Shown here in pieces: positions 23,234 to 32,289 of a stretch of 64,000 bases of DNA. Source of the stretch: Rhodobacter sp. CZR27 (GTDB taxonomy: Bacteria; Pseudomonadota; Alphaproteobacteria; Rhodobacterales; Rhodobacteraceae). The stretch spans positions 1,760,501-1,824,500 of the forward strand of contig NZ_CP023548.1 of assembly GCF_002407205.1 (NCBI RefSeq), in the 5' to 3' direction. The translations under genes and the position numbers were made by a program. The notes below the pieces were generated by a model that saw nothing but the letters and a program-made list of their open reading frames with translations, did not search any database and was not told where the DNA came from. How positions within the stretch are numbered: the first letter of the stretch is position 1; every line of letters starts with the position of its first letter.

Positions 23234-25693
23234 ATGATCGTCGTCTTCCGCTGGCTCCTGCGCATCTTCACCGGGCTCGTGGTGCTGGCGCTGGCCGCGG
23301 CGCTGATCACCTATTATTTCCTGTCGCGCTCGCTGCCCGACTACAACGAGAGCTTCCGGCTCGACGGCATATCCGGGCCGGTCGAGATCGTGCGCAACGA
23401 CGCGAATGTGCCGCACATCTTCGGCAAGACCGATGCCGACGTCTATTTCGCGCTGGGCTTCGCCCATGCGCAGGACCGGCTGTGGCAGATGGTGACGCTC
23501 AGGCGCACGGCGCAGGGCCGGCTGTCCGAAGTCTTCGGCGAGCGGACGCTGAAGATCGACGAGCTGATGCGGCGCTACGATCTCTACAACGTCGCGCAGC
23601 AGTCGGTCGAGGCGCAGGACCCGGAGGCGCGCGCCGCGCTTGACGCCTATGCCCGGGGCGTCAATGCCTGGATCGAGCAGGTGAACGAGGAGGCCCGCGG
23701 CCGCGGCGCCCCGGAGTTCTTCCTGTTCTCGAACGAGATCGCGGTCTGGCGGCCCGCGGACAGCATCGTGCTGATCAAGCTGATGGCGCTTCAGCTGTCC
23801 TCGCATCTGCAGTCAGAGGTGCTGCGCGCGCGCGTCTCGCTGCTGATGCCGGACGAGCGGGTGGCGCAGATCCTGCCCGACGCCCCGGGCGAGGGCGTGA
23901 CCGCACTGCCCGATTACGCCTCGATCGTGCCGGGTCCCTTCCCCGCGCTGCGCAAGGCCGGGGTGGCCGGGGACCCGCTGTCACCCTTCCATCCGAAGGC
24001 CCTGTCCGGCGCCTCGAACGCCTGGGCGGCGGCGCCGGGACGCTCGGCGGCCGGCGGCTCGCTGCTGGCCAATGATCCGCACCTTGCCTTTACCGCGCCG
24101 TCGACCTGGTATCTCGCCCGGCTCCAGCTTTCCACCGGCGGGGTGATCGGCGCGACCATCCCGGGCATCCCGGCGGTGCTGCTCGGCCGGTCGAACCGCC
24201 TGGGCTGGGCGCTGACCTCGGCCTACATGGACGACCAGGACGTCCACATCGAGGAAGTGAACCCGGACAACCACGAGGAATACCGCACGCCGGACGGCTG
24301 GAAGGCGTTCGAGACCCGGCGCTCGATCATCAAGGTGAAGGACGGCACGCCCCTGACCGTCACGCTGCGCTGGACGGACAACGGGCCCGTCCTGCCGGGC
24401 ACGCACTACGATCTGGCCGCGATCACTCCGCCGGGGCATGTCGCCTCGCTGTCCTGGACGGCGCTTTCGGCGCAGGACACGTCGATGAGCGCCGCGCTGC
24501 GGCTGATGAAGGCGCAGAATGTCGATGATGCGATCGCGGCCGGGCGCCTCTTCGTGGCGCCGGCGCAGAACCTGATGCTGGCGGATGTGAACGGGATCGC
24601 ATTACAGACCGTCGGCGCCATGCCGAAGCGGGACCCGAACCACCAGTCGCAGGGGCGGATGCCGTCTCCGGGCTGGCTGGCAGAGAACCGCTGGCAGGGC
24701 ACCTTCCCCTACGAGGACAATCCGATCGTGGCGAACCCCGAGACCGGCATCCTCGGCAATACCAACAACAAGACGGTGAACCGGCCCTTCCCGCTGCACG
24801 TCTCGTTCGACTGGGGCGACACGCAGCGCATCCAGCGCTGGCTGACGCTGATGAAGACGCGCGAGGTCCATACCCGCGAAAGCTTCATCGAGGCGCAGCT
24901 GGACACCGTCAGCCCCACGGCGCGCGGGCTGCTGCCGCTCTTCGCCGCCGACCTGTGGTTCACCGGCGAGGCCGCTCCGGACGGCACGCCCGAGCGGCTG
25001 CGCCAGCGCGCGCTGACCATCCTTGCGCAGTGGAACGGCGAGATGAACGAGCACCTGCCCGAGCCGCTGATCTACATGGCCTGGGTGCGCGCGCTGCAGG
25101 ACCGGCTGATCCGCGACGAGCTGGGTCCGCTTGCCGACGAATTCGCCCATACCCAGCCGGATTTCATCGAGGCGGTCTATCGCGACACGAACGGCGCCTC
25201 GGCCTGGTGCGACATCATCCAGTCGGCGGCGACCGAAAGCTGCACGGACATCGCGCGGATGGCGCTGGACGATGCGCTGATCCGGCTGACCGAGACCTAC
25301 GGCCCGAACATCGAAAGCTGGCGCTGGGGCGATGCCCACCAGGCGACGCACGACCATCCGACGCTGGGACAGGTGCCGGTGCTGCGCCATCTGGTGAACA
25401 TCCGCCAGTCGACCTCGGGCGGGGACCAGACGCTGATGCGGGGCATGACGCGCGGCTCGGGCCGCAACCCCTACGAGAACGTGGCCGGCGCCGGCTACCG
25501 CGGAGTCTATGACTTCGCCGACCCGGATTCGTCGGTCTTCATCACCTCGACCGGCCAGTCCGGCCACCCGCTCTCGCGGTTCTACGACAACCTGGGCGAG
25601 TTGTGGCGGCGCGGCGAATACATCCCGATGTCGCTGGATCCGGACCTTGCACGGGCGGCGGCGGTGGGGATCACCCGGCTGGAGCCGCGATGA
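23234..25693 (+). CDS. Penicillin acylase-family amidohydrolase (Ntn hydrolase)
   Basis: An 819-aa N-terminal nucleophile hydrolase that should mature by self-cleavage into alpha and beta chains. A membrane anchor or signal lies at the N-terminus (LLRIFTGLVVLALAAALITY, about 9-28). The alpha chain has PVEIVRNDANVPHIFGKTDA and FALGFAHAQDRLWQM. The autocleavage and catalytic Ser is in SGASNAWAAAPGRSA (Ser at about 261), followed by LLANDPHLAF and the beta-chain motif AIPGIPAVLLGRSNRLGWAL-like segment around 24160-24210. The substrate may be a beta-lactam side chain, an N-acyl homoserine lactone or another amide. It overlaps the downstream acetyltransferase gene by 4 nt. Confidence 0.92.
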   Translation: MIVVFRWLLRIFTGLVVLALAAALITYYFLSRSLPDYNESFRLDGISGPVEIVRNDANVPHIFGKTDADVYFALGFAHAQDRLWQMVTLRRTAQGRLSEVFGERTLKIDELMRRYDLYNVAQQSVEAQDPEARAALDAYARGVNAWIEQVNEEARGRGAPEFFLFSNEIAVWRPADSIVLIKLMALQLSSHLQSEVLRARVSLLMPDERVAQILPDAPGEGVTALPDYASIVPGPFPALRKAGVAGDPLSPFHPKALSGASNAWAAAPGRSAAGGSLLANDPHLAFTAPSTWYLARLQLSTGGVIGATIPGIPAVLLGRSNRLGWALTSAYMDDQDVHIEEVNPDNHEEYRTPDGWKAFETRRSIIKVKDGTPLTVTLRWTDNGPVLPGTHYDLAAITPPGHVASLSWTALSAQDTSMSAALRLMKAQNVDDAIAAGRLFVAPAQNLMLADVNGIALQTVGAMPKRDPNHQSQGRMPSPGWLAENRWQGTFPYEDNPIVANPETGILGNTNNKTVNRPFPLHVSFDWGDTQRIQRWLTLMKTREVHTRESFIEAQLDTVSPTARGLLPLFAADLWFTGEAAPDGTPERLRQRALTILAQWNGEMNEHLPEPLIYMAWVRALQDRLIRDELGPLADEFAHTQPDFIEAVYRDTNGASAWCDIIQSAATESCTDIARMALDDALIRLTETYGPNIESWRWGDAHQATHDHPTLGQVPVLRHLVNIRQSTSGGDQTLMRGMTRGSGRNPYENVAGAGYRGVYDFADPDSSVFITSTGQSGHPLSRFYDNLGELWRRGEYIPMSLDPDLARAAAVGITRLEPR

Positions 25694-26217
25694 TCCGCAC
25701 GCAGCGCCTGCTCATGCGGCGCGCCCGTCGCTTCGACCTGCACGACCTGCACGCGGTCTTTGCCCAGCCGCAGGCGATGCGCTACTGGTCGCGCCCGCCC
25801 TACGAGACGCTCGAGGATACCCGCGCCTTCCTCGAGGGCATGATCGCCGCCGGCCCTCCCGAGGCGGACGAGTTCGTGGTCGAGCGCGAGGGCCGGGTGA
25901 TCGGCAAGGCCGGCATGTGGCGCCGGCACGAGATCGGCTTCATCCTGCATCCCGACCAATGGGGACAGGGGATCGGACACGAGGCGCTGTCCGCGCTCGT
26001 CCGGCACCTGTTCGCGGCGCATGGCATGGACGCGCTGACCGCCGAGGTCGATCCGCGCAACGCGCGCTGCCTGCGGCTGCTGGCCCGGCTGGGCTTCGAG
26101 GAAACCGGACGCGCGCAAAACACCCTCCGCTGGGCCGAGGAATGGTGCCATTCCATCTACCTCGCCCTGCCAAGACCGACCGGCGGCGCCGACGCCACCG
26201 ATCAGAGGTCGCGGTAG
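25690..26217 (+). CDS. GNAT-family N-acetyltransferase
   Basis: A 175-aa protein of the RimJ/RimL-like GNAT group. It begins MIRTQRLLMRRARRFDLHDL and has VIGKAGMWRRHEIGFILHPD and the acetyl-CoA-binding loop QWGQGIGHEALSALVRHLF, then the C-terminal DPRNARCLRLLARLGFEETG, typical of enzymes that acetylate an amino group of a protein or small molecule. It is coupled to the penicillin acylase-like gene by ATGA, so the pair may act on the same amide/amine chemistry (inference). Its 3' end overlaps hflX on the other strand by 16 nt. Confidence 0.88.
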   Translation: MIRTQRLLMRRARRFDLHDLHAVFAQPQAMRYWSRPPYETLEDTRAFLEGMIAAGPPEADEFVVEREGRVIGKAGMWRRHEIGFILHPDQWGQGIGHEALSALVRHLFAAHGMDALTAEVDPRNARCLRLLARLGFEETGRAQNTLRWAEEWCHSIYLALPRPTGGADATDQRSR

Positions 26218-27452
26218 CGCTTTTCCTGCCGGGCGGTCCAGCGGACCGAGATGCGATAGCCGTCCTCGGTCTGCTCCTCGGCGGTCACCACGCCGTTATC
26301 GTGAAGCCATGCCCGGCGGCGGCCCTCCGCGAAGCCGAGCGTCAGGACCCGCTCGGTCCGTTCCTCGTCAAAGGTGGCCGAGACGGCGTCGAGAAGCTGC
26401 GGCAGGCCCTCGCCGGTCAGCGCCGACAGGGCGAAGATCGTGTCCGAACGTGCGGCCTGCGCCACCAGCGCCTCGCGCGCCGAAGCCTCGACGAGGTCGA
26501 GCTTGTTCCAGACCTCGAACTGCGGCACCGCCCCCTTCACGCCCAGACTTTGCAGGATGTCCGCGACGTCGGCCGCCTGCTCGGCCGTCTCGGGGTGCGA
26601 GATGTCGCGGACATGCAGGATCAGGTCGGCCTCCAGCACCTCCTCGAGCGTCGCGCGGAAGGCCGCGACCAGCTGCGTCGGCAGGTCCGAGATGAAGCCC
26701 ACCGTGTCCGACAGGATGATCTTCCGCCCCGAGGGCAGCGTCACCCCGCGCATCGTCGGATCGAGCGTGGCAAACAGCATGTCCTTGGCCAGCACATCCG
26801 CCCCAGTCGCGCGGTTGAAGAGCGTGGACTTGCCGGCGTTGGTGTAGCCCACCAGCGCCACGATCGGGAACGGCACCTTGCGGCGCGAGGCGCGGTGTAG
26901 CTCGCGCGTCTTCACCACCTTTTCCAACTGGCGCTTGATGCGGATGACCTGCTCGTCAATGGCGCGGCGGTCAGCCTCGATCTGGGTCTCGCCCGGGCCG
27001 CCGACGAAGCCGAATCCGCCGCGCTGACGTTCGAGGTGGGTCCAGGCCCGCACCAGCCGCGTGCGCTGATAGGAAAGCGCCGCCAGTTCCACCTGAAGAA
27101 CGCCCTCGCGCGTCCGCGCCCGGTCGGCGAAGATCTCGAGGATCAGCCCGGTCCGGTCCAGCAGCTTGACGCCCCATTCCTTCTCGAGGTTGCGCTGCTG
27201 CACCGGCGAAACCGGCCCATCCACCAGCACGAGGCCCACGTCCAGCGCGGCAAATTTCTGCTTCAGCTCCTCGACCTTGCCAGAGCCGAACAAAAGGCCC
27301 GGCTGCGCCCGGGGCAGCCGCACCACTTCCGAGCCGAGGATCTCCATCTCGGGCAGGGCGGCGGCAAGCGCCACCGCCTCGGCCAGCCGATGCTCGGGCA
27401 GCCGCCGCGAGCGGTCGGTGCGGATGTCGGGGTGAAGGACGAATGCACGCAT
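26202..27452 (-). CDS. hflX: Ribosome-associated GTPase HflX
   Basis: A 50S-binding GTPase that rescues or splits stalled ribosomes under stress. The 416-aa product has the HflX N-terminal domain (LFGSGKVEELKQKF; DGPVSPVQQRNLEKEWGVKL), the coiled linker with GGPGETQIEADRRAID, then the G domain: G1 ALVGYTNAGKSTLFN, G2 region MLFATLDPTMRGV, G3 LSDTVGFISDLP, G4 NKLD. The ATG at 27452 has a weak ribosome binding site. An in-frame TTG at 27524, 1 nt after the hfq stop, would add 24 residues and couple translation to hfq, and is a real alternative. It is the last gene of the long leftward block. Confidence 0.95.
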   Translation of the reverse strand: MRAFVLHPDIRTDRSRRLPEHRLAEAVALAAALPEMEILGSEVVRLPRAQPGLLFGSGKVEELKQKFAALDVGLVLVDGPVSPVQQRNLEKEWGVKLLDRTGLILEIFADRARTREGVLQVELAALSYQRTRLVRAWTHLERQRGGFGFVGGPGETQIEADRRAIDEQVIRIKRQLEKVVKTRELHRASRRKVPFPIVALVGYTNAGKSTLFNRATGADVLAKDMLFATLDPTMRGVTLPSGRKIILSDTVGFISDLPTQLVAAFRATLEEVLEADLILHVRDISHPETAEQAADVADILQSLGVKGAVPQFEVWNKLDLVEASAREALVAQAARSDTIFALSALTGEGLPQLLDAVSATFDEERTERVLTLGFAEGRRRAWLHDNGVVTAEEQTEDGYRISVRWTARQEKRYRDL

Positions 27453-27525
27453 CGGCTGCGACCGGGTCGAGCCGTCGTGACCCTCGTGACGGGGCTCCTC
27501 CTCCCCTTCCTCGGGATCGGTCAAA

Positions 27526-27759
27526 TCAGTCGTCGCCCTCGTAGAGATTGATCGGTTGCCCCGGCATGATGGTCGAGATCGCGTGCTTGTAGACAAGCTG
27601 CGACTGGCCATCGCGACGCAGAAGAACGCAGAAATTGTCGAACCAGGTGATCACACCCTGCAGTTTCACACCATTGATCAGAAAAATCGTAACCGGAACC
27701 TTTGCCTTCCTGACGTGGTTCAGAAAGGCGTCCTGCAAGTTCTGTTTATCGGCAGCCAT
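27526..27759 (-). CDS. hfq: RNA chaperone Hfq
   Basis: Hexameric Sm-like protein that anneals small RNAs to mRNAs. The 77-aa product carries the Sm1 region [20 protein letters not shown] and [14 protein letters not shown], and the Sm2 motif [10 protein letters not shown], with a very short C-terminal tail as is usual in alphaproteobacteria. The order trkH-hfq-hflX is the common one in this group. A leader of about 155 nt separates it from trkH, so it probably has its own promoter as well. Confidence 0.98.
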
Positions 27760-27914
27760 CCATTCTTGCCTTTATAGTTGAGACGCTTCCGTCTGTCCTC
27801 GTTCCCCCCGGCACCAATCCGACGGTCGGAATCGAGTATGGGCAGGTCTCGCCCGAGATTCCAGACCCAATAACAGATCGTTAGGAATCCGGCGGTCTCT
27901 TGCGGCTTTTCCGC

Positions 27915-29426
27915 TCAACGCCGCCAGGTGGCGGGGGCGAGCAGCGCAAGGATGGCAAGGGTCTCCAGCCGCCCCACGACCATCGCGGCGCCCGCGATCA
28001 TCTTGGCCGCGCCGCCAAGGCCCGACCATCGGATCGGCGTCTCGACCGCCAGATCCGCCAGGGGTCCCGTCGTGGTCAGCGCCGCGATGCCCAGCACCAT
28101 CGACGGCTCGAATTCCAGCCCCGTCAGGCTCATGGCGGCCGTGACGAAGGCGATGGAGAAGGCGAAGAGCATGAAGAAGATCCACGCCACATAGGCACCC
28201 TCGCGGCGCAGGCGCCGGGCGACGACGCCCTGCCCGCCGATCGAGCTGGGGTGGACGATCCGCTCCAGCTCGCGCTCGGCGTGACGGTAGAGCGCGTAGA
28301 CGCGCAGCAGCTTCACGCCGCCGGCGGTCGTGGCCACGCCGCCGCCCACGATGGCGAGGCCCAGCAGGATCAGCCCCGGCGTGCCCAGACCCGACCATGA
28401 CCTCGAGGCCACCCAGGCGGTGGATTCGTAGCCCGTGGTGGTCAGGAAGGACATGGTGGTGAACAGGCCGCCCCACATCGCACGGGCGGCGGCCGCGATG
28501 TTGCGGCTGTCCTCGGTCTCGATGGCGCCGATCCAGTGCCGCAGGAACAGCACGACCGGAACCCCGAGCAGGAAGAAGAATGCCATCATCACCTCGGGGT
28601 CGCGGCGGATCGGCGTGTCCCGGTCCACCATCGCCGTGCCCGGAAGCAGGCGGCGCGAGATGGCGAAGAACAGGAAGACGAAGATCAGCACCTCTCCGGC
28701 AAGCCCCGCGCTGCTCGAGGTCATGCCCTCGACGGGCGAGATCCCGCTGGTGGACAGGGTCCCCATCGCATGACAAAGGCCCACCAGCCCGCTCTCGCCC
28801 GCCAGTACCAGGAGGCCCCAGAGCGCGAGCGTCAGCCCGGCATAGGCGGGAAGGAGCGCAAGGGACTGGCGCAGCAGGCGCTCGGTCGGGTCGGCCACGC
28901 GGGTGATCTGGTTCGCCTGCTCGCGGCCCGGGACGCGGCCCGAGATCACCTCCATCCCGCCGAGGCTGAGCGGCGCCAACACCGCCATGGCGGCGGTCAG
29001 CACGAAGAAGCCGCCGAGCCAGCCCACGAGGGCGCGCCAGAGATGCACGCTGGGGGGCAGGCGTCCCGGCGTGTCGTAGAGCGTGGCGCCCGTGGTGGTG
29101 AACGAGGACAGCATCTCGAACCAGGCGTTCGCGAAGCTCGTGTCCGGCACCGCCAGGGTGAACGGCACCGCCAGCATCGGCGGCAGGATCAGGTAGGCCC
29201 CGGCGAGCGTGCCCAGATGCGCGCGGGCCGCGCGCGGCGGCGGGCGGTTCAGCGTCGCGATGCCGACCATGGCGATCAGGATCAGCAGGAAGCTGCCAGA
29301 GTAGAAGAAAGCGCGCGCGACCTCGTGCTGCCGAAGCACCAGCGCATGGGCGGCGGGCAGATACATGGCCAGCGCACCGCCGGCCATCAGCACGACGATG
29401 AGCGGGATGGACCGCAGCCCCATCAT
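27915..29426 (-). CDS. trkH: Trk-type potassium uptake protein, membrane subunit
   Basis: K+-translocating subunit of the Trk system. The 503-aa polytopic protein has the repeated MPM (helix-pore-helix) design with pore segments LSSFTTTGATLYDTPGR, GTLSTSGISP and FLTTTGYESTAW (selectivity Gly residues), and ATTAGGVKLLR before the last unit. It starts 1 nt after the trkA stop codon, so the two subunits are made together. It follows the ntr genes, the conserved alphaproteobacterial order. Confidence 0.94.
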   Translation of the reverse strand: MMGLRSIPLIVVLMAGGALAMYLPAAHALVLRQHEVARAFFYSGSFLLILIAMVGIATLNRPPPRAARAHLGTLAGAYLILPPMLAVPFTLAVPDTSFANAWFEMLSSFTTTGATLYDTPGRLPPSVHLWRALVGWLGGFFVLTAAMAVLAPLSLGGMEVISGRVPGREQANQITRVADPTERLLRQSLALLPAYAGLTLALWGLLVLAGESGLVGLCHAMGTLSTSGISPVEGMTSSSAGLAGEVLIFVFLFFAISRRLLPGTAMVDRDTPIRRDPEVMMAFFFLLGVPVVLFLRHWIGAIETEDSRNIAAAARAMWGGLFTTMSFLTTTGYESTAWVASRSWSGLGTPGLILLGLAIVGGGVATTAGGVKLLRVYALYRHAERELERIVHPSSIGGQGVVARRLRREGAYVAWIFFMLFAFSIAFVTAAMSLTGLEFEPSMVLGIAALTTTGPLADLAVETPIRWSGLGGAAKMIAGAAMVVGRLETLAILALLAPATWRR

Positions 29427-29427
29427 G

Positions 29428-30804
29428 TCAGAAGAAGTCGATCGAGACCTGCAGGAGGCGCTCGACCTCCGGCACGTCGGCCGTCATGCAGAACAGCGCG
29501 ATCACGTCGCCATCGTCCACCCGGAGATCCCCGGTGGGCTTCAGCACCTTGTCGCCCTTCATCAGCGCGCCCACCAGCACGCCCTCGGGGAATTCGATGT
29601 CGCGGATGTGCCGCCCGGCCAGCGGCGAGGTCGAGAGCACCTGCGCCTCGATCACCTCGGCCTCGGCGTCGCCGATGGAATAGATCGCCCGCACCCGGCC
29701 GTGGCGGACGTGCCGCAGGATCGACGAGACGGTGGTGGCGCGCGGGTTGATGTAGGCATCGATGTCGAGCGACTGCATGATCGGCAGCAGCGTCGGGTCG
29801 TTGACCAGCACGATGGCCATGGGGCAGCCGGCCTGCTTGGCGCGCACCGCGGCAAGGATGTTCGTCTTGTCGTCGTCCGTCACCGCCAGCACCGCGTCGG
29901 CGCGGTCGATGTTGGCCTCCATCAGCAGGTCCATGTCGAGGCCGTCGCCGTTCAGCACGATGGTGCGCTCCAGCCCGTCGGCCGCGGCCTCGGCCTTGGC
30001 GCGGTTGCGCTCGATGACCTTGACCCGCACCCGGTCGGCGCGCGCCTCGAGCGCCTTGGCCACCGCGAGGCCCACGTTGCCGCCGCCGATCACGATGATC
30101 CGCTCCTGCTTCAGCGCGGCCTTGCCGAAGATGTCGAGCGTGCGGGCCACGTCCTGCGAATGGGCGAAGACATAGACCTCGTCGGCGGCAAAGAGCTGGT
30201 CGCCCGGCTCGGGCACGAACAGCCGGCCGACGCGGCGCACGCCCACCACGATGGCGCGCAGCCCCGAGAACAGCTCGTTCAGCTGCCGGAGCGGCGTGTT
30301 CAGCACCGGGCAGTCCTCGTCCAGCGCGATGCCCAGCAGCTGGGCCTTGCCGCCCATGAAGCTTTCGGTGTCGAAGGTCGAGGGCGCGGCGAGGCGCTGC
30401 ATCGCGGCCTCGGCCACCTCCTTCTCGGGCGAGATCACCACGTCGATCGGCAGGTGGTCGCGCCGGTAGAGGTCGGAATAGATCGCATCCAGATAGCTTT
30501 GCGCCCGCAGGCGGGCGATCTTGCGGGTGATGCCGAAGATCGCATGGGCCACCTGACAGGTGACCATGTTCACCTCGTCCGAGTGCGTCGCCGCGATGAT
30601 CATGTCGGCATCGCGCGCGCCCGCCTTTTCCAGCACGTCGGGATAGGAGGCGAAGCCCACGACGCCCTGCACGTCCAGCGTATCGGTCGCCCGCCGCACG
30701 AGATCCGCGTTCGAATCGACCACGGTGACGTCGTTGCGTTCGCCGGACAGGTGACGCGCGATCTGCCAGCCGACCTGGCCCGCACCGCAGATGATCACCT
30801 TCAT
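29428..30804 (-). CDS. trkA: Trk potassium uptake regulatory subunit, NAD-binding
   Basis: Cytosolic gating subunit of the Trk K+ channel. The 458-aa protein is a tandem RCK protein: the first Rossmann unit begins MKVIICGAGQVGWQIARHLS, the second has RIIVIGGGNVGLAVAKALEA (about 228-247). Each is followed by an RCK-C domain (LGIALDEDCPVLNTPLRQL; the C-terminal VIALFCMTADVPEVERLLQV). The length matches full-length TrkA. It lies 54 nt downstream of ntrX on the same strand. Confidence 0.96.
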   Translation of the reverse strand: MKVIICGAGQVGWQIARHLSGERNDVTVVDSNADLVRRATDTLDVQGVVGFASYPDVLEKAGARDADMIIAATHSDEVNMVTCQVAHAIFGITRKIARLRAQSYLDAIYSDLYRRDHLPIDVVISPEKEVAEAAMQRLAAPSTFDTESFMGGKAQLLGIALDEDCPVLNTPLRQLNELFSGLRAIVVGVRRVGRLFVPEPGDQLFAADEVYVFAHSQDVARTLDIFGKAALKQERIIVIGGGNVGLAVAKALEARADRVRVKVIERNRAKAEAAADGLERTIVLNGDGLDMDLLMEANIDRADAVLAVTDDDKTNILAAVRAKQAGCPMAIVLVNDPTLLPIMQSLDIDAYINPRATTVSSILRHVRHGRVRAIYSIGDAEAEVIEAQVLSTSPLAGRHIRDIEFPEGVLVGALMKGDKVLKPTGDLRVDDGDVIALFCMTADVPEVERLLQVSIDFF

Positions 30805-30858
30805 GTCACGGACTCCGCACGTTCAGCCCGCCCTGCTTGGCAGAAGCGCCCGCGGCGG

Positions 30859-32289
30859 TCAATCGGGCGCCCCGACGGCCTCGTCCTCGTCCTCGAAGTC
30901 GTCTTCCACGCGGGCGAGCCGGCTCCCGCTCCTGACCGTCGTCACCACGCCGAGCGACTTCAACTTGCGGTGGAGCGCCGAGCGTTCCATCCCGACGAAG
31001 GCGGCCGTCCGGCTGATGTTGCCGCCGAAGCGGTTGATCTGCGTCAGCAGGTATTCCCGTTCGAACAGCTCGCGCGCCTCGCGCAGCGGCAAGGTCGCCA
31101 GCGCACCGCCAAGGACCAGACGCCCCTCCTCGCCGGCGGGCTCGTTGCCCGGCAGTTCGCGCGCCTCGATCGCGCCGGCGCCATCGCCGAGGATCAGCAC
31201 CCGCTCGATCACGTTCCTCAGCTGGCGGACGTTGCCGGGCCACGGCATGGTCTGCAGCATCGCCTCGGCATCCGGCGTCAGGCTGCGCAGCGGCAACCCT
31301 TGCGTGCGGTGGAACATGCCGATGAAATGATCGGCGAGCATCGGGATGTCCTCGCGCCGGTCGGCGAGCGAGGGCACCTCGATCGGCACCACGTTCAGCC
31401 GGTCGTAAAGCTCCTGCCGGAAGCGGCCCGCCGCGATCTCGGAACGCAGGTCGCGGGTGGTCGACGAGATCACCCGCAGGTCCACCCGCACCTTGTCGGT
31501 GCCGCCCTGCCGGGTGAACTGCTGCTCGACCAGCACGCGCAGGATCTTGGACTGCGTGCCGAGCGGCATGTCGGCCACCTCGTCGAAATAGACGATCCCG
31601 CCATGCGCCTGTTCCAGGAGCCCCTGCTCCACCCCGCGCTCGGGCGTCTCGCGGCCGAACAGCACCTCCTCCATCCGGTCCGGCTCCACGGTCGCCGAGG
31701 AAACCGAGACGAAGGGCGCACCCGCGCGGTTCGAGTTGGCATGGATGAAGCGCGCCGCCATCTCCTTGCCGGCGCCCGCGGGACCGGAGAGCATCACCCG
31801 GCCGTTCGACTTGGTGACCTTCTCGAGCTGCGTCTTCAAGAGCCGGAACGCGGTCGAGGTGCCCAGCATCTCGGCCGCCGCCACGTCGCGGCGGCGCAGG
31901 TCGCTGTTCTCGCGGCGCAGGCGAGAGGTCTCCATCGCGCGGCTCACCACCACCATCAGCTGGTCGATGTTGAACGGCTTCTCGATGAAGTCATAGGCGC
32001 CCTGCTTGATCGCGGCGACCGCGATCTCGATGTTGCCATGGCCCGAGATGATGACCACCGGCACGTCCGGGTTGTCGCGCTTCGTGCGCTTCAGGATGTC
32101 GATCCCGTCCATCCGGCTGTCCTTCAGCCAGATGTCGAGGATCATCAGCGCCGGCGGCTCGGCGTTCACCGCCGCCATGCATTCGTCGGAATTGGCGGCC
32201 AGCCGGACCTGGAACCCCTCGTCGCGCAGGATGTCCCCGATCAGCTCGCGGATGTCGCGCTCGTCGTCGACGATCAGAATGCTGCTCAT
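30859..32289 (-). CDS. ntrX: Response regulator NtrX (lacks GAFTGA)
   Basis: DNA-binding partner of NtrY, linked in related bacteria to nitrogen metabolism, redox response and envelope functions. The 476-aa protein has a receiver domain (SSILIVDDERDIRELIGDIL, phospho-Asp in LMILDIWLKDS), an AAA+ domain with Walker A LSGPAGAGKEMAARF and Walker B VYFDEVADMPLGTQ, and a Fis-type helix-turn-helix (NISRTAAFVGMERSALHRKL). The loop that should carry GAFTGA reads instead LFGRETPERGVEQGLLEQ, so sigma-54 contact is not expected. It overlaps ntrY by 4 nt. Confidence 0.95.
   Translation of the reverse strand: MSSILIVDDERDIRELIGDILRDEGFQVRLAANSDECMAAVNAEPPALMILDIWLKDSRMDGIDILKRTKRDNPDVPVVIISGHGNIEIAVAAIKQGAYDFIEKPFNIDQLMVVVSRAMETSRLRRENSDLRRRDVAAAEMLGTSTAFRLLKTQLEKVTKSNGRVMLSGPAGAGKEMAARFIHANSNRAGAPFVSVSSATVEPDRMEEVLFGRETPERGVEQGLLEQAHGGIVYFDEVADMPLGTQSKILRVLVEQQFTRQGGTDKVRVDLRVISSTTRDLRSEIAAGRFRQELYDRLNVVPIEVPSLADRREDIPMLADHFIGMFHRTQGLPLRSLTPDAEAMLQTMPWPGNVRQLRNVIERVLILGDGAGAIEARELPGNEPAGEEGRLVLGGALATLPLREARELFEREYLLTQINRFGGNISRTAAFVGMERSALHRKLKSLGVVTTVRSGSRLARVEDDFEDEDEAVGAPD

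Noticed and set aside
27760..27914. TATAAA just before the hfq ribosome binding site as a promoter
   Set aside because: It would start transcription almost at the ATG with no room for a leader; it is more likely part of the A-rich translation start region.
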